Source of the DNA: a virus
Reading direction: 5' to 3' (one strand)
DNA length: 48,728 nt
IMG/VR virus record: IMGVR_UViG_3300045119_000066
Span: 1 to 48,728 of that record
Position 1 is the stretch's first letter. Every line of letters starts with the position of its first letter. Below, piece by piece: positions 33,602 through 39,421 of the stretch. The notes beneath the pieces were generated by a model. It was given only the letters and a program-made list of their open reading frames with translations, was not told the origin of the DNA and ran no database searches. A program made the position numbers and the translations under genes.

Positions 33602-34160
33602 CATGATGCTTTCCCTTCCGTGCGATGACGTTGCCGTGTTTTCCGAATCCGGCAAATTCGGAGCGTAGCCATCTATACTGCACGAATCGCTCCTTGCCCA
33701 CACCCCACTCGGGCAGCTCGCACTCTTTCACAAAACCGAGCCATTCCAGCCAGCGGTGCGATGCGCGGTGTTCGTAGATCGAACGCGCCTCGATGCGCCC
33801 GCAGCCTTCAATGTCGAGACGGTCGATCAAGGACGGGACGCCGTTGCCGCCCTTGGCCCAGCGGGCCAGCTCCGGCATGACGACGTCGATCTTGTCCGAT
33901 CCCCACGCCCACGCCGAAAACAGATGCGGGTTCAGCGCACTCTGCCGCGTGAAGCCGAATGAAAATTCGGGGTTGCCGTCGACCCACGCGCACCACGCGA
34001 TACCGCCGTAGATTTCCAGCATTTCCCAAGTGATGTAGCCGCACTCGGTCATGTTGCGGGGACCGGCGGCGATGATTTCTCTCTTGTCGATTTCGCGGGC
34101 GATTGACGCGGTGTAGCAAAGGTCGCGGCGGTTAGCCCATTTTATTTCCACCGTTGGCAT
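33507..34160 (-). CDS. GNAT-like acetyltransferase-fold protein
   Basis: A 217-residue protein starting at ATG 34160. It follows the GNAT-like pattern of T7 gp13-type internal proteins: an N-terminal helix (CYTASIAREIDKREI), a central strand pair with GGIAWCAWVDGNPEFSFGF, a helix (DVVMPELARWAKGG), then IEARSIYEHRASHRWLEWLGF. The normal domain ends near residue 170; the last 40 residues are low-complexity and overlap the next gene by 95 bases. The acetyl-CoA site is not clear, so it may be structural. Confidence 0.75.
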   Translation of the reverse strand: MPTVEIKWANRRDLCYTASIAREIDKREIIAAGPRNMTECGYITWEMLEIYGGIAWCAWVDGNPEFSFGFTRQSALNPHLFSAWAWGSDKIDVVMPELARWAKGGNGVPSLIDRLDIEGCGRIEARSIYEHRASHRWLEWLGFVKECELPEWGVGKERFVQYRWLRSEFAGFGKHGNVIARKGKHHVHGRRKSPATPAPGPGHSNNGQRGSHPANAR

Positions 34161-34491
34161 CGCTCTCGTCTTTTTTGATTGCGGTCTCCGGGTCGCGCAC
34201 CGTGATGATCTTCGGCATCGCGCGTTTGGCTGGGGCTTCAATGCGAAAGAGGATCGACCGCAGCTTGCGCTTGAGAACACGCACCTCCGGAAAGCCGTGG
34301 TCCTGATAGCCGTTCTCGTGCAGCAGCGTGTAGAAATGCTGCGTGGCCTTGTGAGCGGCGGAGGTGGCAGCGTCTTCGCCAATCGAGAAGCCGTTTACCA
34401 CGAACAGCATCTCGGCGGAGAAGACGCCACCTTCATAGATCACCGCACCGACATGCAGCGTTCCTGCCGATGCAGGTCTATCAAGCGGCAC
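34132..34491 (-). CDS. Unknown protein before the GNAT-like gene
   Basis: A 119-residue protein: a beta-rich first half (GTLHVGAVIYEGGVFSAEML) and a helix (SAAHKATQHFYTLLHENGY), then a basic part. It overlaps both neighbours by 10-29 bases, as is usual here. Unrecognised. Confidence 0.65.
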   Translation of the reverse strand: MPLDRPASAGTLHVGAVIYEGGVFSAEMLFVVNGFSIGEDAATSAAHKATQHFYTLLHENGYQDHGFPEVRVLKRKLRSILFRIEAPAKRAMPKIITVRDPETAIKKDESDANGGNKMG

Positions 34492-34774
34492 TGGGCTGGT
34501 CTTCGACGTTGGTGGCCGGGGATTCCGGCAGCGGCGTCACCTCGACAATCCGCAGCTTGTTGAGGTCGATCTTGAACGACGGATGATTGAAATGCGACAC
34601 GACCAGATCGCCCCGCTTGTCGCGCGAAACCGACGCACCCAGCCGGTCGATCAGCGACGTGAGCAGCGACAGGCTGCCGCGCTCGCGGTCGCGGTTGCTG
34701 GGTCTTTTGGCCTTGATGCGTTTCTTCAGCCGCGCTTTCAGTTTGGTCTTCAGTTTCTTCCTAGCCTTCGGCAT
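34481..34774 (-). CDS. Lys/Arg-rich small protein, possible nucleic-acid binder
   Basis: A 97-residue protein from ATG 34774 after AGGGAG. The first 35 residues are almost all Lys/Arg (MPKARKKLKTKLKARLKK), enough to bind DNA or RNA. A helix (SLSLLTSLIDRLGASV) and a small beta part (DKRGDLVVSHFNH) follow. It might help condense packaged DNA, but that is a guess. Confidence 0.65.
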   Translation of the reverse strand: MPKARKKLKTKLKARLKKRIKAKRPSNRDRERGSLSLLTSLIDRLGASVSRDKRGDLVVSHFNHPSFKIDLNKLRIVEVTPLPESPATNVEDQPSAA

Positions 34775-34934
34775 TTTCGACTCTCCCTGTTGACAGATCG
34801 ACCACGAGGTCCGGCACCTGCGGTCCTTCAATCACCACGACGTCCTCCTCGTAGATCGTGTACCTCAGACCGAGGCGCATGAGCGTACGGTAGAACGCGG
34901 CGCGGATGGCGCGGTTTTGCGTCGCCAGCTTCAT
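34761..34934 (-). CDS. 57-residue unknown protein
   Basis: Starts at ATG 34934, whose first bases overlap the stop of the 29-residue membrane peptide. Sequence MKLATQNRAIRAAFYRTLMR then a beta hairpin (YTIYEEDVVVIEG). The longer frame to 35036 is a shadow of the membrane peptide. Unrecognised. Confidence 0.6.
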   Translation of the reverse strand: MKLATQNRAIRAAFYRTLMRLGLRYTIYEEDVVVIEGPQVPDLVVDLSTGRVENAEG

Positions 34935-35020
34935 CCTCTGACCTGCGTCAACGCGAAGGCTGACAGCATGATGCAGAGCATGAACACAACGTAGCCGGTA
35001 ACGATCAGTGCTTCCTTCAT
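34931..35020 (-). CDS. 29-residue single-helix membrane peptide
   Basis: Translating from ATG 35020 gives MKEALIVTGYVVFMLCIMLS followed by AFALTQVRG and TGA. ATG overlaps the stop of the 35017 gene and TGA overlaps ATG 34934, so it is held between two coupled genes. A single hydrophobic helix with a short basic end would insert in the inner membrane. Too short for most gene finders. Confidence 0.6.
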   Translation of the reverse strand: MKEALIVTGYVVFMLCIMLSAFALTQVRG

Positions 35021-35481
35021 GAGTGTAGTTTGCCATCCCCGTTGGCTTCCTGTGTCAGGTCTTCGGCGGAAGAGAAATACCCAACGACGCCGTTGAAAAG
35101 GTTTTCCATCACGTTGCGGAGAAGCATGAGCCGCATGTCGCCCTTGCGCTCGACCTCGATCCCCGGGTTCTGCGGCACGATGGTCATGAGGGCAGCGCCC
35201 AGCATGTTGACCAGCGGCAGCGTCATCATCTGCAAGAACTCCTCCAGCGGGGCGTCCCTGTCGGCGCGGTCGTCATGCTTGATGCCCTCGATGAACGCCC
35301 TGCGCTCCCGGTCGAGAAAACGGATGAAGACCGGCATCAGCTCGATCAGCATTTCGGCGGAGCGGGCGTCCATCGAGCCTTCGTCGGCTTCGGCCAGCCG
35401 GAATTTCATCAAGGAAACCATCAGCTTGATCGACTGCTCGCGCTGCTCCGCGCTGTCGAGGGAAATCACGGGGCTTGTCAT
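35017..35481 (-). CDS. Helical unknown protein
   Basis: A 154-residue helical, acidic protein. ATG 35481 follows GGGAGAGAAG. Helices include EQREQSIKLMVSLMKFRLAE and AEMLIELMPVFIRFLDRERR, and a hydrophobic stretch (MLGAALMTIV) near residue 95. Unrecognised. Confidence 0.7.
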   Translation of the reverse strand: MTSPVISLDSAEQREQSIKLMVSLMKFRLAEADEGSMDARSAEMLIELMPVFIRFLDRERRAFIEGIKHDDRADRDAPLEEFLQMMTLPLVNMLGAALMTIVPQNPGIEVERKGDMRLMLLRNVMENLFNGVVGYFSSAEDLTQEANGDGKLHS

Positions 35482-35626
35482 TCACTTCTCTCCCTAGTTC
35501 TTCTGGATGCTCTTCGTAGTAGTCACTCGCGTCAAAGCAGTCGCAGTCCGGGTACTGGCAGCTCGCACCGATGACATTGCGGGCGATGCAGTTTTCCTTC
35601 AATTCGGCTTCGGTCCTCTTTCTCAT
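35273..35626 (-). CDS. Small Cys-containing protein with long overlap
   Basis: Starts at ATG 35626, overlapping the stop of the 35623 gene. The first 55 residues look real, with three Cys (NCIARNVIGASCQYPDCDCF) and acidic DYYEEHPEE. From about 35460 the frame runs on for 200 bases inside the next gene as Arg-rich sequence to 35273. Either the overlap is real or a frameshift hides the true stop. Confidence 0.5.
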   Translation of the reverse strand: MRKRTEAELKENCIARNVIGASCQYPDCDCFDASDYYEEHPEELGREVNDKPRDFPRQRGAARAVDQADGFLDEIPAGRSRRRLDGRPLRRNADRADAGLHPFSRPGAQGVHRGHQA

Positions 35627-35925
35627 TGCGGGCCTGACTGGGGATGCTCGGGTCCGTACAGCCGGTTGACCTCTTCCTTGATCTTGTCGCGCAGGTATTG
35701 CCGGAAGCGGTAGAGGATGAGGTCGGCGGTCTGGTAGTCGTCCATGCCGGACGCGCGGCACTCCTGCAAATACTGCACGATGCGCCCGACCGACATGGAG
35801 TAGGGCGCGTTCGCCAGCTCCTTGCGGACAACCGGCGGCAACGTGTCGAACATGGCGAAGTGCTCCTTTTCGAGCACCACGCGCTCTGCCACCACGTTGC
35901 CGGTATCGCGTTGTGATTCGCTCAT
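35623..35925 (-). CDS. Helical unknown protein
   Basis: A 100-residue protein with a long helix (YLQECRASGMDDYQTADLIL) and YRFRQYLRDKIKEEVNRLYG. Its stop overlaps the next ATG. It starts just downstream of the lysin gene. Unrecognised. Confidence 0.65.
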   Translation of the reverse strand: MSESQRDTGNVVAERVVLEKEHFAMFDTLPPVVRKELANAPYSMSVGRIVQYLQECRASGMDDYQTADLILYRFRQYLRDKIKEEVNRLYGPEHPQSGPQ

Positions 35926-35933
35926 GAACTTGA

Positions 35934-36476
35934 CTATTGCGCGATGCCCCAGCGGTTGTCTAGGTCACCCTTGACAAAGGCTGTGGACGTCTCGCGTGGC
36001 GTCCGCCGTCTGGCCGACATGGAAGACCCGCAAGCCTCTGCCGTCACGCCAACCTGCGCGTGGCCGTAGTCGGAGTGGCACCACTGGCCCCCTTCAAACA
36101 AGCCGTGGGCGGCTGCTATTCGCGCCAGAGTGCTGCGATCTGGGAGATGGCAACGGCTGTCCACGCGGCCACGAGCAAGCTGGCAAACATCAAGTGCCTT
36201 CCCGCATGGATGTAGAGAACCAGCCCAGCAATGCCCGCGACGGATGCCGCCCATAAAGCGGACTGAAGCGCCTTGGCTCTCCAGATCGTCGATGTAAGCC
36301 TGAAAGGTCGCGGCATACTGCCAGCTCACGCGGGCTGAAGCGCCCGTTTTCTTGGAAACCACATTGCCCGAGCCAGCGTTGCCGTTGGCATCGACGGCAA
36401 CGCGGTGTCTCCGTGCGTCGGCCTGCGAAGCGAACAGGACGACCGACAAGGTAACAGCAACGATTGTGCGAAGCAT
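35934..36476 (-). CDS. Exported M15-type peptidase, probable endolysin
   Basis: A 180-residue protein. Residues 1-21 are a Sec signal peptide (MLRTIVAVTLSVVLFASQAD) with cleavage near ADA-R. The rest matches zinc D-Ala-D-Ala or L-Ala-D-Glu peptidases of the M15 type: SLHPCGKALDVC supplies H89 and D96, and QWCHSDYGHAQV supplies H139. Six Cys (83, 91, 98, 109, 133, 149) suggest disulfides in the periplasm. It would cut peptide cross-links in murein. A signal peptide means Sec export, so lysis timing may not need a large-hole holin. The ribosome site lies in a hairpin (36483-36504). Confidence 0.8.
   Translation of the reverse strand: MLRTIVAVTLSVVLFASQADARRHRVAVDANGNAGSGNVVSKKTGASARVSWQYAATFQAYIDDLESQGASVRFMGGIRRGHCWAGSLHPCGKALDVCQLARGRVDSRCHLPDRSTLARIAAAHGLFEGGQWCHSDYGHAQVGVTAEACGSSMSARRRTPRETSTAFVKGDLDNRWGIAQ
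36116..36316 (-). CDS. Possible two-helix membrane protein nested in the lysin gene
   Basis: A 66-residue frame from ATG 36316, wholly inside the lysin gene in another frame. It has two hydrophobic helices (ALWAASVAGIAGLVLYIHAG and FASLLVAAWTAVAISQIAAL) with a basic N-terminus, a holin-like plan. The ribosome site is weak (GAGCTGG). Nested lysis genes exist in other phages, but hydrophobic frames also arise by chance in GC-rich DNA. Confidence 0.25.
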   Translation of the reverse strand: MPRPFRLTSTIWRAKALQSALWAASVAGIAGLVLYIHAGRHLMFASLLVAAWTAVAISQIAALWRE

Positions 36477-36482
36477 CGTATT

Positions 36483-36504
36483 CCCCCTGTTGTGGTGAAG
36501 GGGG
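36483..36504 (-). promoter_or_regulatory. Hairpin hiding the lysin ribosome-binding site
   Basis: On the minus strand CCCCCT, a ten-base loop and AGGGGG form a six-pair GC stem. The Gly-rich arm GGGGG is the only good ribosome site for ATG 36476, six bases away, so the stem should slow translation until melted or bound. Confidence 0.55.
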
Positions 36505-36523
36505 CAAGCTTGACACGATTCGG

Positions 36524-36718
36524 CTATCCGCGCCCGAGGAGCTTCTGCGCGTGGCGGGTCAAGGCGCTGTCTCTATTGGGGATCGAGCTGTCTTTACACA
36601 GCTTGGCGACCCCCTCATGGAAAGAGACAGCGTCCTCGTGGTTCTCGAACTCGGCGGTCATGGTGACTTTGTGCGTATTGTCCGTGCCGGTGTAGATCGC
36701 GAGGTTGAGGGCTTTCAT
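36524..36718 (-). CDS. 64-residue unknown protein
   Basis: Starts at ATG 36718 after GAGGAG; the longer frame to 36766 is not used. Sequence MKALNLAIYTGTDNTHKVTM, a helix with FENHEDAVSFHEGVAKLC, and a basic end. It overlaps the upstream stop by four bases. Unrecognised. Confidence 0.65.
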   Translation of the reverse strand: MKALNLAIYTGTDNTHKVTMTAEFENHEDAVSFHEGVAKLCKDSSIPNRDSALTRHAQKLLGRG

Positions 36719-36936
36719 GGCAGCTCCTCGAAGTTGGCGGCAAAGTAGCCCGCCGCCACCAACCACTGGTCTTTGTGGTTGGCGGGGTTGCGGGCGATCA
36801 TGTCGCCGTCCTTGGGCGAACCGTTGATGCGGTCGGCCCCTGACACGCTGACATGCTCGATGTCTTCGCCCGCGACATACGGGCGAAGCTCGGCTATCTG
36901 CTTGCGGCGGTAACGCCTGAAGCCGGAACCGCTCAA
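36715..36936 (-). CDS. Conserved small phage protein (RPYVAGED type)
   Basis: About 73 residues from TTG 36936, which overlaps the previous TGA (TTGA); ATG 37008 is an in-frame alternative inside the previous gene. The core QIAELRPYVAGEDIEHVSVS and GDMIARNPANHKDQWLVAAG matches a small protein I have seen often in phages and prophages of Rhizobiales. Its role is unknown. Confidence 0.65.
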   Translation of the reverse strand: MSGSGFRRYRRKQIAELRPYVAGEDIEHVSVSGADRINGSPKDGDMIARNPANHKDQWLVAAGYFAANFEELP

Positions 36937-37298
36937 CGGCGACGGCTCGGTGTCGGGACCGGGCCTTGCGGCACGATCACGGTGACCCAGCCGGTCTCCG
37001 GCGTCCATGCCGCCACCACCTTGAAATTCGGCGGTGCTGGTACTTCGGGCGGGGTGCCGCCCCAGCCCCACGGTGGCTCCGCGATTGGCACGGTGGGTCG
37101 TGGATCGTTGGGTCCCCAGATGTGGTCGGGGAGTTCTTCGGTCGGGGGTGGCCATGTGCCAGTGCCCGGGTCCCAGCCTGCAATCGGCAAGGTCGGACGC
37201 GGATCGCCCGGACCCCAGATGACAAGGGGTGGCGGGACGCCCTCGGGACTTTCGACTGCGGTGATCGGTGAATCGCTCTGCGCGTAATACTTCGTCAT
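36933..37298 (-). CDS. Pro/Trp-rich repeat protein
   Basis: A 121-residue protein from ATG 37298 after GGAGTGAAGG. Two copies of a WGPxDPRPTxPIA motif lie near residues 26 and 61, with WPPPTEELPDH between. The rest is proline-rich with a short beta end. Similar repeat proteins occur in rhizobial phages; function unknown. Confidence 0.65.
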   Translation of the reverse strand: MTKYYAQSDSPITAVESPEGVPPPLVIWGPGDPRPTLPIAGWDPGTGTWPPPTEELPDHIWGPNDPRPTVPIAEPPWGWGGTPPEVPAPPNFKVVAAWTPETGWVTVIVPQGPVPTPSRRR

Positions 37299-37429
37299 GC
37301 CTTCACTCCACTGGTTGTGATGAACCGGGGCGGCGTGAGGCGAGCGGGGGCTGGAAAGGGTGGGGAACACCCGGTTAGTCTCGCCCGCCTCACACCTACA
37401 CGCCAACGGGCCTAGAACCGTCGGCGCGA

Positions 37430-37759
37430 TTACTTTCTGCTCTCGGCCTTGTGTTCGGCCTTGTTCTCTGGCCGCGCATGGCGCTTGGCCTCGGCCTCGT
37501 CCGGCGGAGTATCCTTCCAGTTCGGATTGCCGGTCTGGGAAGTCTGCGGTGCGCCAACGTCGCCGCCCACGAGTCCAACTTGGTCCTCGCCCGGTGGCTC
37601 AATCGGCGTCGGCGGCAATACGCCCGAAGGATCGCCGTCGGTCTCGTTGGGACCCGTGGGAGAGTGCGGTGGTCCCATCTGGCCCTCGACGTGTGCGCCC
37701 TTCGCGCCCGGACCAGCTGGCCCGCCGGTCGGCTTGGTCGTTCGTTCCTGTTCAGCCAT
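37430..37759 (-). CDS. Pro/Gly-rich hydrophilic protein
   Basis: A 109-residue, disordered-looking protein from ATG 37759 after TTGGAGGCG. Rich in Gly, Pro and charged residues (PTGGPAGPGAKGAHVEG at the start, ENKAEHKAESRK at the end). No fold is evident. A 131-base gap with an inverted repeat follows it. Confidence 0.55.
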   Translation of the reverse strand: MAEQERTTKPTGGPAGPGAKGAHVEGQMGPPHSPTGPNETDGDPSGVLPPTPIEPPGEDQVGLVGGDVGAPQTSQTGNPNWKDTPPDEAEAKRHARPENKAEHKAESRK

Positions 37760-37775
37760 GTTCGCCTCCAATTAT

Positions 37776-37799
37776 GTTGCAACGTGCTACCACTAGCAC
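37776..37799. promoter_or_regulatory. Paired palindromes in the gap between 37759 and 37889
   Basis: GTTGCAAC (37776-37783) is a perfect palindrome, and GTGCTA-CCAC-TAGCAC (37784-37799) is a perfect six-pair hairpin next to it. They lie in a 129-base gap on the minus strand and just before a short plus-strand frame. They may be an operator or an RNA element. Confidence 0.35.
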
Positions 37800-37892
37800 A
37801 TGATCGAAGACCCGTGGGTCCGCATTGTCTTCATCGCCGTCGGCATCGCCGCGCTGGCGTTCCTGATCTACGCGGGAGCTACCGCGCCCTAG
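37800..37892 (+). CDS. Possible 30-residue membrane peptide, antisense
   Basis: Plus-strand ATG 37800 to TAG 37892 encodes MIEDPWVRIVFIAVGIAALA then FLIYAGATAP, one hydrophobic helix. It fills most of the gap between two leftward genes and shares its stop triplet with the Acb2-like gene's antiparallel stop. No ribosome site is visible. It may be chance. Confidence 0.25.
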   Translation: MIEDPWVRIVFIAVGIAALAFLIYAGATAP

Positions 37893-38116
37893 TCGTCAAG
37901 TCGCGGAGAGCCGTCGGGTTGCCGCGTGATCGCAACATTCCCCCACATCGCCAGCGTCCGCAACATCCGCAACACATGCGTCTTGTCGGGACCATCGGGT
38001 AAAATTCTCTCCAGCTCGCGGCCAAACTCCCCGGTCTTCTGCCGGAGATGCGTCATCTTCTCAACTTGGCTCTGGCTCGGTGCCAGATAATCAAACGCGC
38101 TCGCGTGTAGCGTCAT
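37889..38116 (-). CDS. Acb2-like protein, candidate anti-CBASS sponge
   Basis: A 75-residue helical protein. The pattern F-x-Y-x-x-P near residues 8-13 (FDYLAP), followed by helix QVEKMTHLRQKTGEFGRELE, a P-x-x-P/D turn, and LRMLRTLAMWGNVAITR, matches the Acb2 (Acb2/Tad1 hairpin) family. In known members a hexamer binds cyclic oligonucleotides made by CBASS or Thoeris systems and blocks host suicide. Identity is by pattern only and not by search. ATG 38116 follows GGGGGGA. It sits early in the late region, next to the tRNA, a place where accessory genes gather. Confidence 0.65.
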   Translation of the reverse strand: MTLHASAFDYLAPSQSQVEKMTHLRQKTGEFGRELERILPDGPDKTHVLRMLRTLAMWGNVAITRQPDGSPRLDD

Positions 38117-38133
38117 GAAATCCCCCCGTGATT

Positions 38134-38209
38134 GGAAGCAGGAGCCGGATTTGAACCGGCGACCTTCAGCTTATGAGGCTGACGAGCTGACCATCTGCTC
38201 CATCCTGCT
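38134..38209 (-). tRNA. tRNA with CAU anticodon (Met or Ile2)
   Basis: A 76-base minus-strand tRNA with encoded CCA. Acceptor arm AGCAGGA/TCCTGCT, D stem GAGC/GCTC, anticodon stem TCAGC/GCTGA with loop CTCATAA (anticodon CAT), variable AGGTC, T stem GCCGG/CCGGC with loop TTCAAAT. A1 pairs with U72, so it is not an initiator. CAU could be elongator Met or an Ile tRNA that needs lysidine; the sequence does not separate them. It lies between the small terminase and the Acb2-like gene. Confidence 0.93.
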
Positions 38210-38216
38210 GTGCAGT

Positions 38217-38230
38217 CAAGCTACAGCTTG
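38217..38230. promoter_or_regulatory. Perfect dyad CAAGCT-AC-AGCTTG upstream of the tRNA
   Basis: A perfect six-base inverted repeat with a two-base centre, eight bases before the 5-prime end of the tRNA. It could be a regulator site or an RNA processing hairpin. No promoter is clear beside it. Confidence 0.35.
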
Positions 38231-38379
38231 TCGCGCTGCTGGCAAGAAGTTTTTTAGTTTTGGAGGGAGTTGTGACTGTGAGGGTGGCTACTACTCCTAG
38301 CCTCGCCTCGCGTTCCCCTCCCCACCACCCCTTGTGGGAAAAGGGACCCATCGAGACCACATGTTGTGTGAGGCCGTCT

Positions 38380-38967
38380 CTATTCCCGTGGGCCGTCTTT
38401 GGTCGCTGTCTTTACTGGTGTCACGTCGATGCTGTGACTCTCAATAAGTCGCTGGGCCTCAACGAGATTGGGCGCTTTTGCCACTGTTTCCCGGGCCATC
38501 ATCAATGCGAGGACTCTCGCTCTGTCTTCGTCACTGATGCTGTGAGTCACTGTCAAGGCACCGCTTGCCACTGTCTCCAGTCGGTCTGCATATGTCTTTG
38601 GCTTCAGCTTCGACGCGACCCATTTACGCGCATCGACTGCGAGACGAGCTGCATTGACTCTCGCTGAATCGAACTGACCAGCATCACGCACACTGTCTGC
38701 AATGGCCACTGTCTCTTCCGCCAGCGTGTCGGCACCGTTTTCGCGAGCGCGAGCATATTGGTCTGCAATAATCGGATTATCCGCGAACCACTCATACCAG
38801 CACGAGAGGCCGGGGCCTTGCGGGTATTGCCTGCAAAAGCCTCTGAGGCTTCCGCCTTCTGTGAGGTGGACGCACAGAGCGTTGACCCATTGGGCTTTCA
38901 GCTCTGGGGGCCAATCGCGTTGGCGAGGCATTGCCGGGGGCGTTTTGTGCTTGTGGCTTGTCGCCAT
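38380..38967 (-). CDS. terS: Terminase small subunit
   Basis: A 195-residue packaging subunit. The C-terminal half carries the Sf6-type small terminase pattern: ARENGADTLAEETVAIADS, ARVNAARLAVDARKWVASKL and KPKTYADRLE. The N-terminal part has a helix-turn-helix-like segment (WPPELKAQWVNALCVHLTEG). It recognises phage DNA and feeds it to the large subunit. ATG 38967 follows ACAGG; ATG 38931 has no ribosome site. It is the first gene of the late region, about 31 kb from terL and on the opposite strand. Confidence 0.9.
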   Translation of the reverse strand: MATSHKHKTPPAMPRQRDWPPELKAQWVNALCVHLTEGGSLRGFCRQYPQGPGLSCWYEWFADNPIIADQYARARENGADTLAEETVAIADSVRDAGQFDSARVNAARLAVDARKWVASKLKPKTYADRLETVASGALTVTHSISDEDRARVLALMMARETVAKAPNLVEAQRLIESHSIDVTPVKTATKDGPRE

Positions 38968-39293
38968 GTGGACCTGTCCGAAATCACCCAGGCATCGGGC
39001 ACCACCTGGGCGAATATTGACACTCTACGGCGCGGGGCGATCCGGAGAAAGCCTGAGAGGCCCAGCTCAAATATGCGCCCGATTCGCTGGGGCGTTTGGA
39101 CCTATTTACGAATGTCCTGTCTTTTCAGTCTCTTGCCCTGTGCATAACCGGATTGACACAACATCTGGGACAAGTTTCAGCTTGTCTTTTCGTGCTTAAC
39201 TCACTGAAAAGACGAGTCTTTATGAATTGCGGCAAGACACGTCTTAAGGCCATGACCCACTACATCTTGTATGCCTTTTCGACCCGATAACCC

Positions 39294-39304
39294 CACATCT
39301 TGTG
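39294..39304. promoter_or_regulatory. CACA-N3-TGTG operator-like dyad
   Basis: CACATCTTGTG is an inverted repeat CACA-TCT-TGTG. A related dyad CACATGTTGTG lies at 38358-38368 just after the small terminase gene, and a partial one at 39262-39270. They may be sites for one regulator. Confidence 0.4.
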
Positions 39305-39319
39305 TTAACGACGCTAGGC

Positions 39320-39348
39320 TTGACAGGTCTCTATTCGACCATTAAAAG
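39320..39348 (+). promoter_or_regulatory. Promoter for the AAA+ ATPase gene run
   Basis: TTGACA (39320-39325), 17-base spacer, TAAAAG (39343-39348). A perfect -35 box and a 4-of-6 -10 box. The transcript would start just as the leader hairpin begins. Confidence 0.5.
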
Positions 39349-39370
39349 CGCCAAGCGTTTTCGGCGCTTT
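39345..39370 (+). promoter_or_regulatory. Leader hairpin before the AAA+ ATPase gene
   Basis: AAAGCGCC (39345-39352), ten-base loop, GGCGCTTT (39363-39370): an eight-pair stem. A second small hairpin CTGGC-GAG-GCCAG follows before the ribosome site GGAGAGAGACC. No T run, so it is more likely a translation or stability element than a terminator. Confidence 0.5.
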
Positions 39371-39421
39371 CGAGCTGGCGAGGCCAGCCGGTGCCGGAGA
39401 CCTTCGGAGAGAGACCAGACC

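Larger units (their letters stand above)
38968..39421. promoter_or_regulatory. 454-base non-coding control region between late and ATPase genes
   Basis: No credible gene. It is relatively AT-rich and separates the leftward late region from the rightward ATPase genes. It holds TTGACA boxes at 39153-39158 and 39320-39325, four AAAGAC-type words near 39115-39225 (two facing each other as a GTCTTTT...AAAAGAC hairpin), ACATCTTGT at 39262-39270, and CACATCTTGTG at 39294-39304. It is the best candidate for the main divergent promoter region and possibly an origin. Confidence 0.55.

Noticed and set aside
36505-36520. TTGACA near 36512 as a promoter
   Set aside because: It points rightward into leftward genes and no -10 box follows.
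38166-38360. 64-residue minus-strand frame over the tRNA
   Set aside because: It runs through most of the tRNA gene and has no domain or ribosome site.
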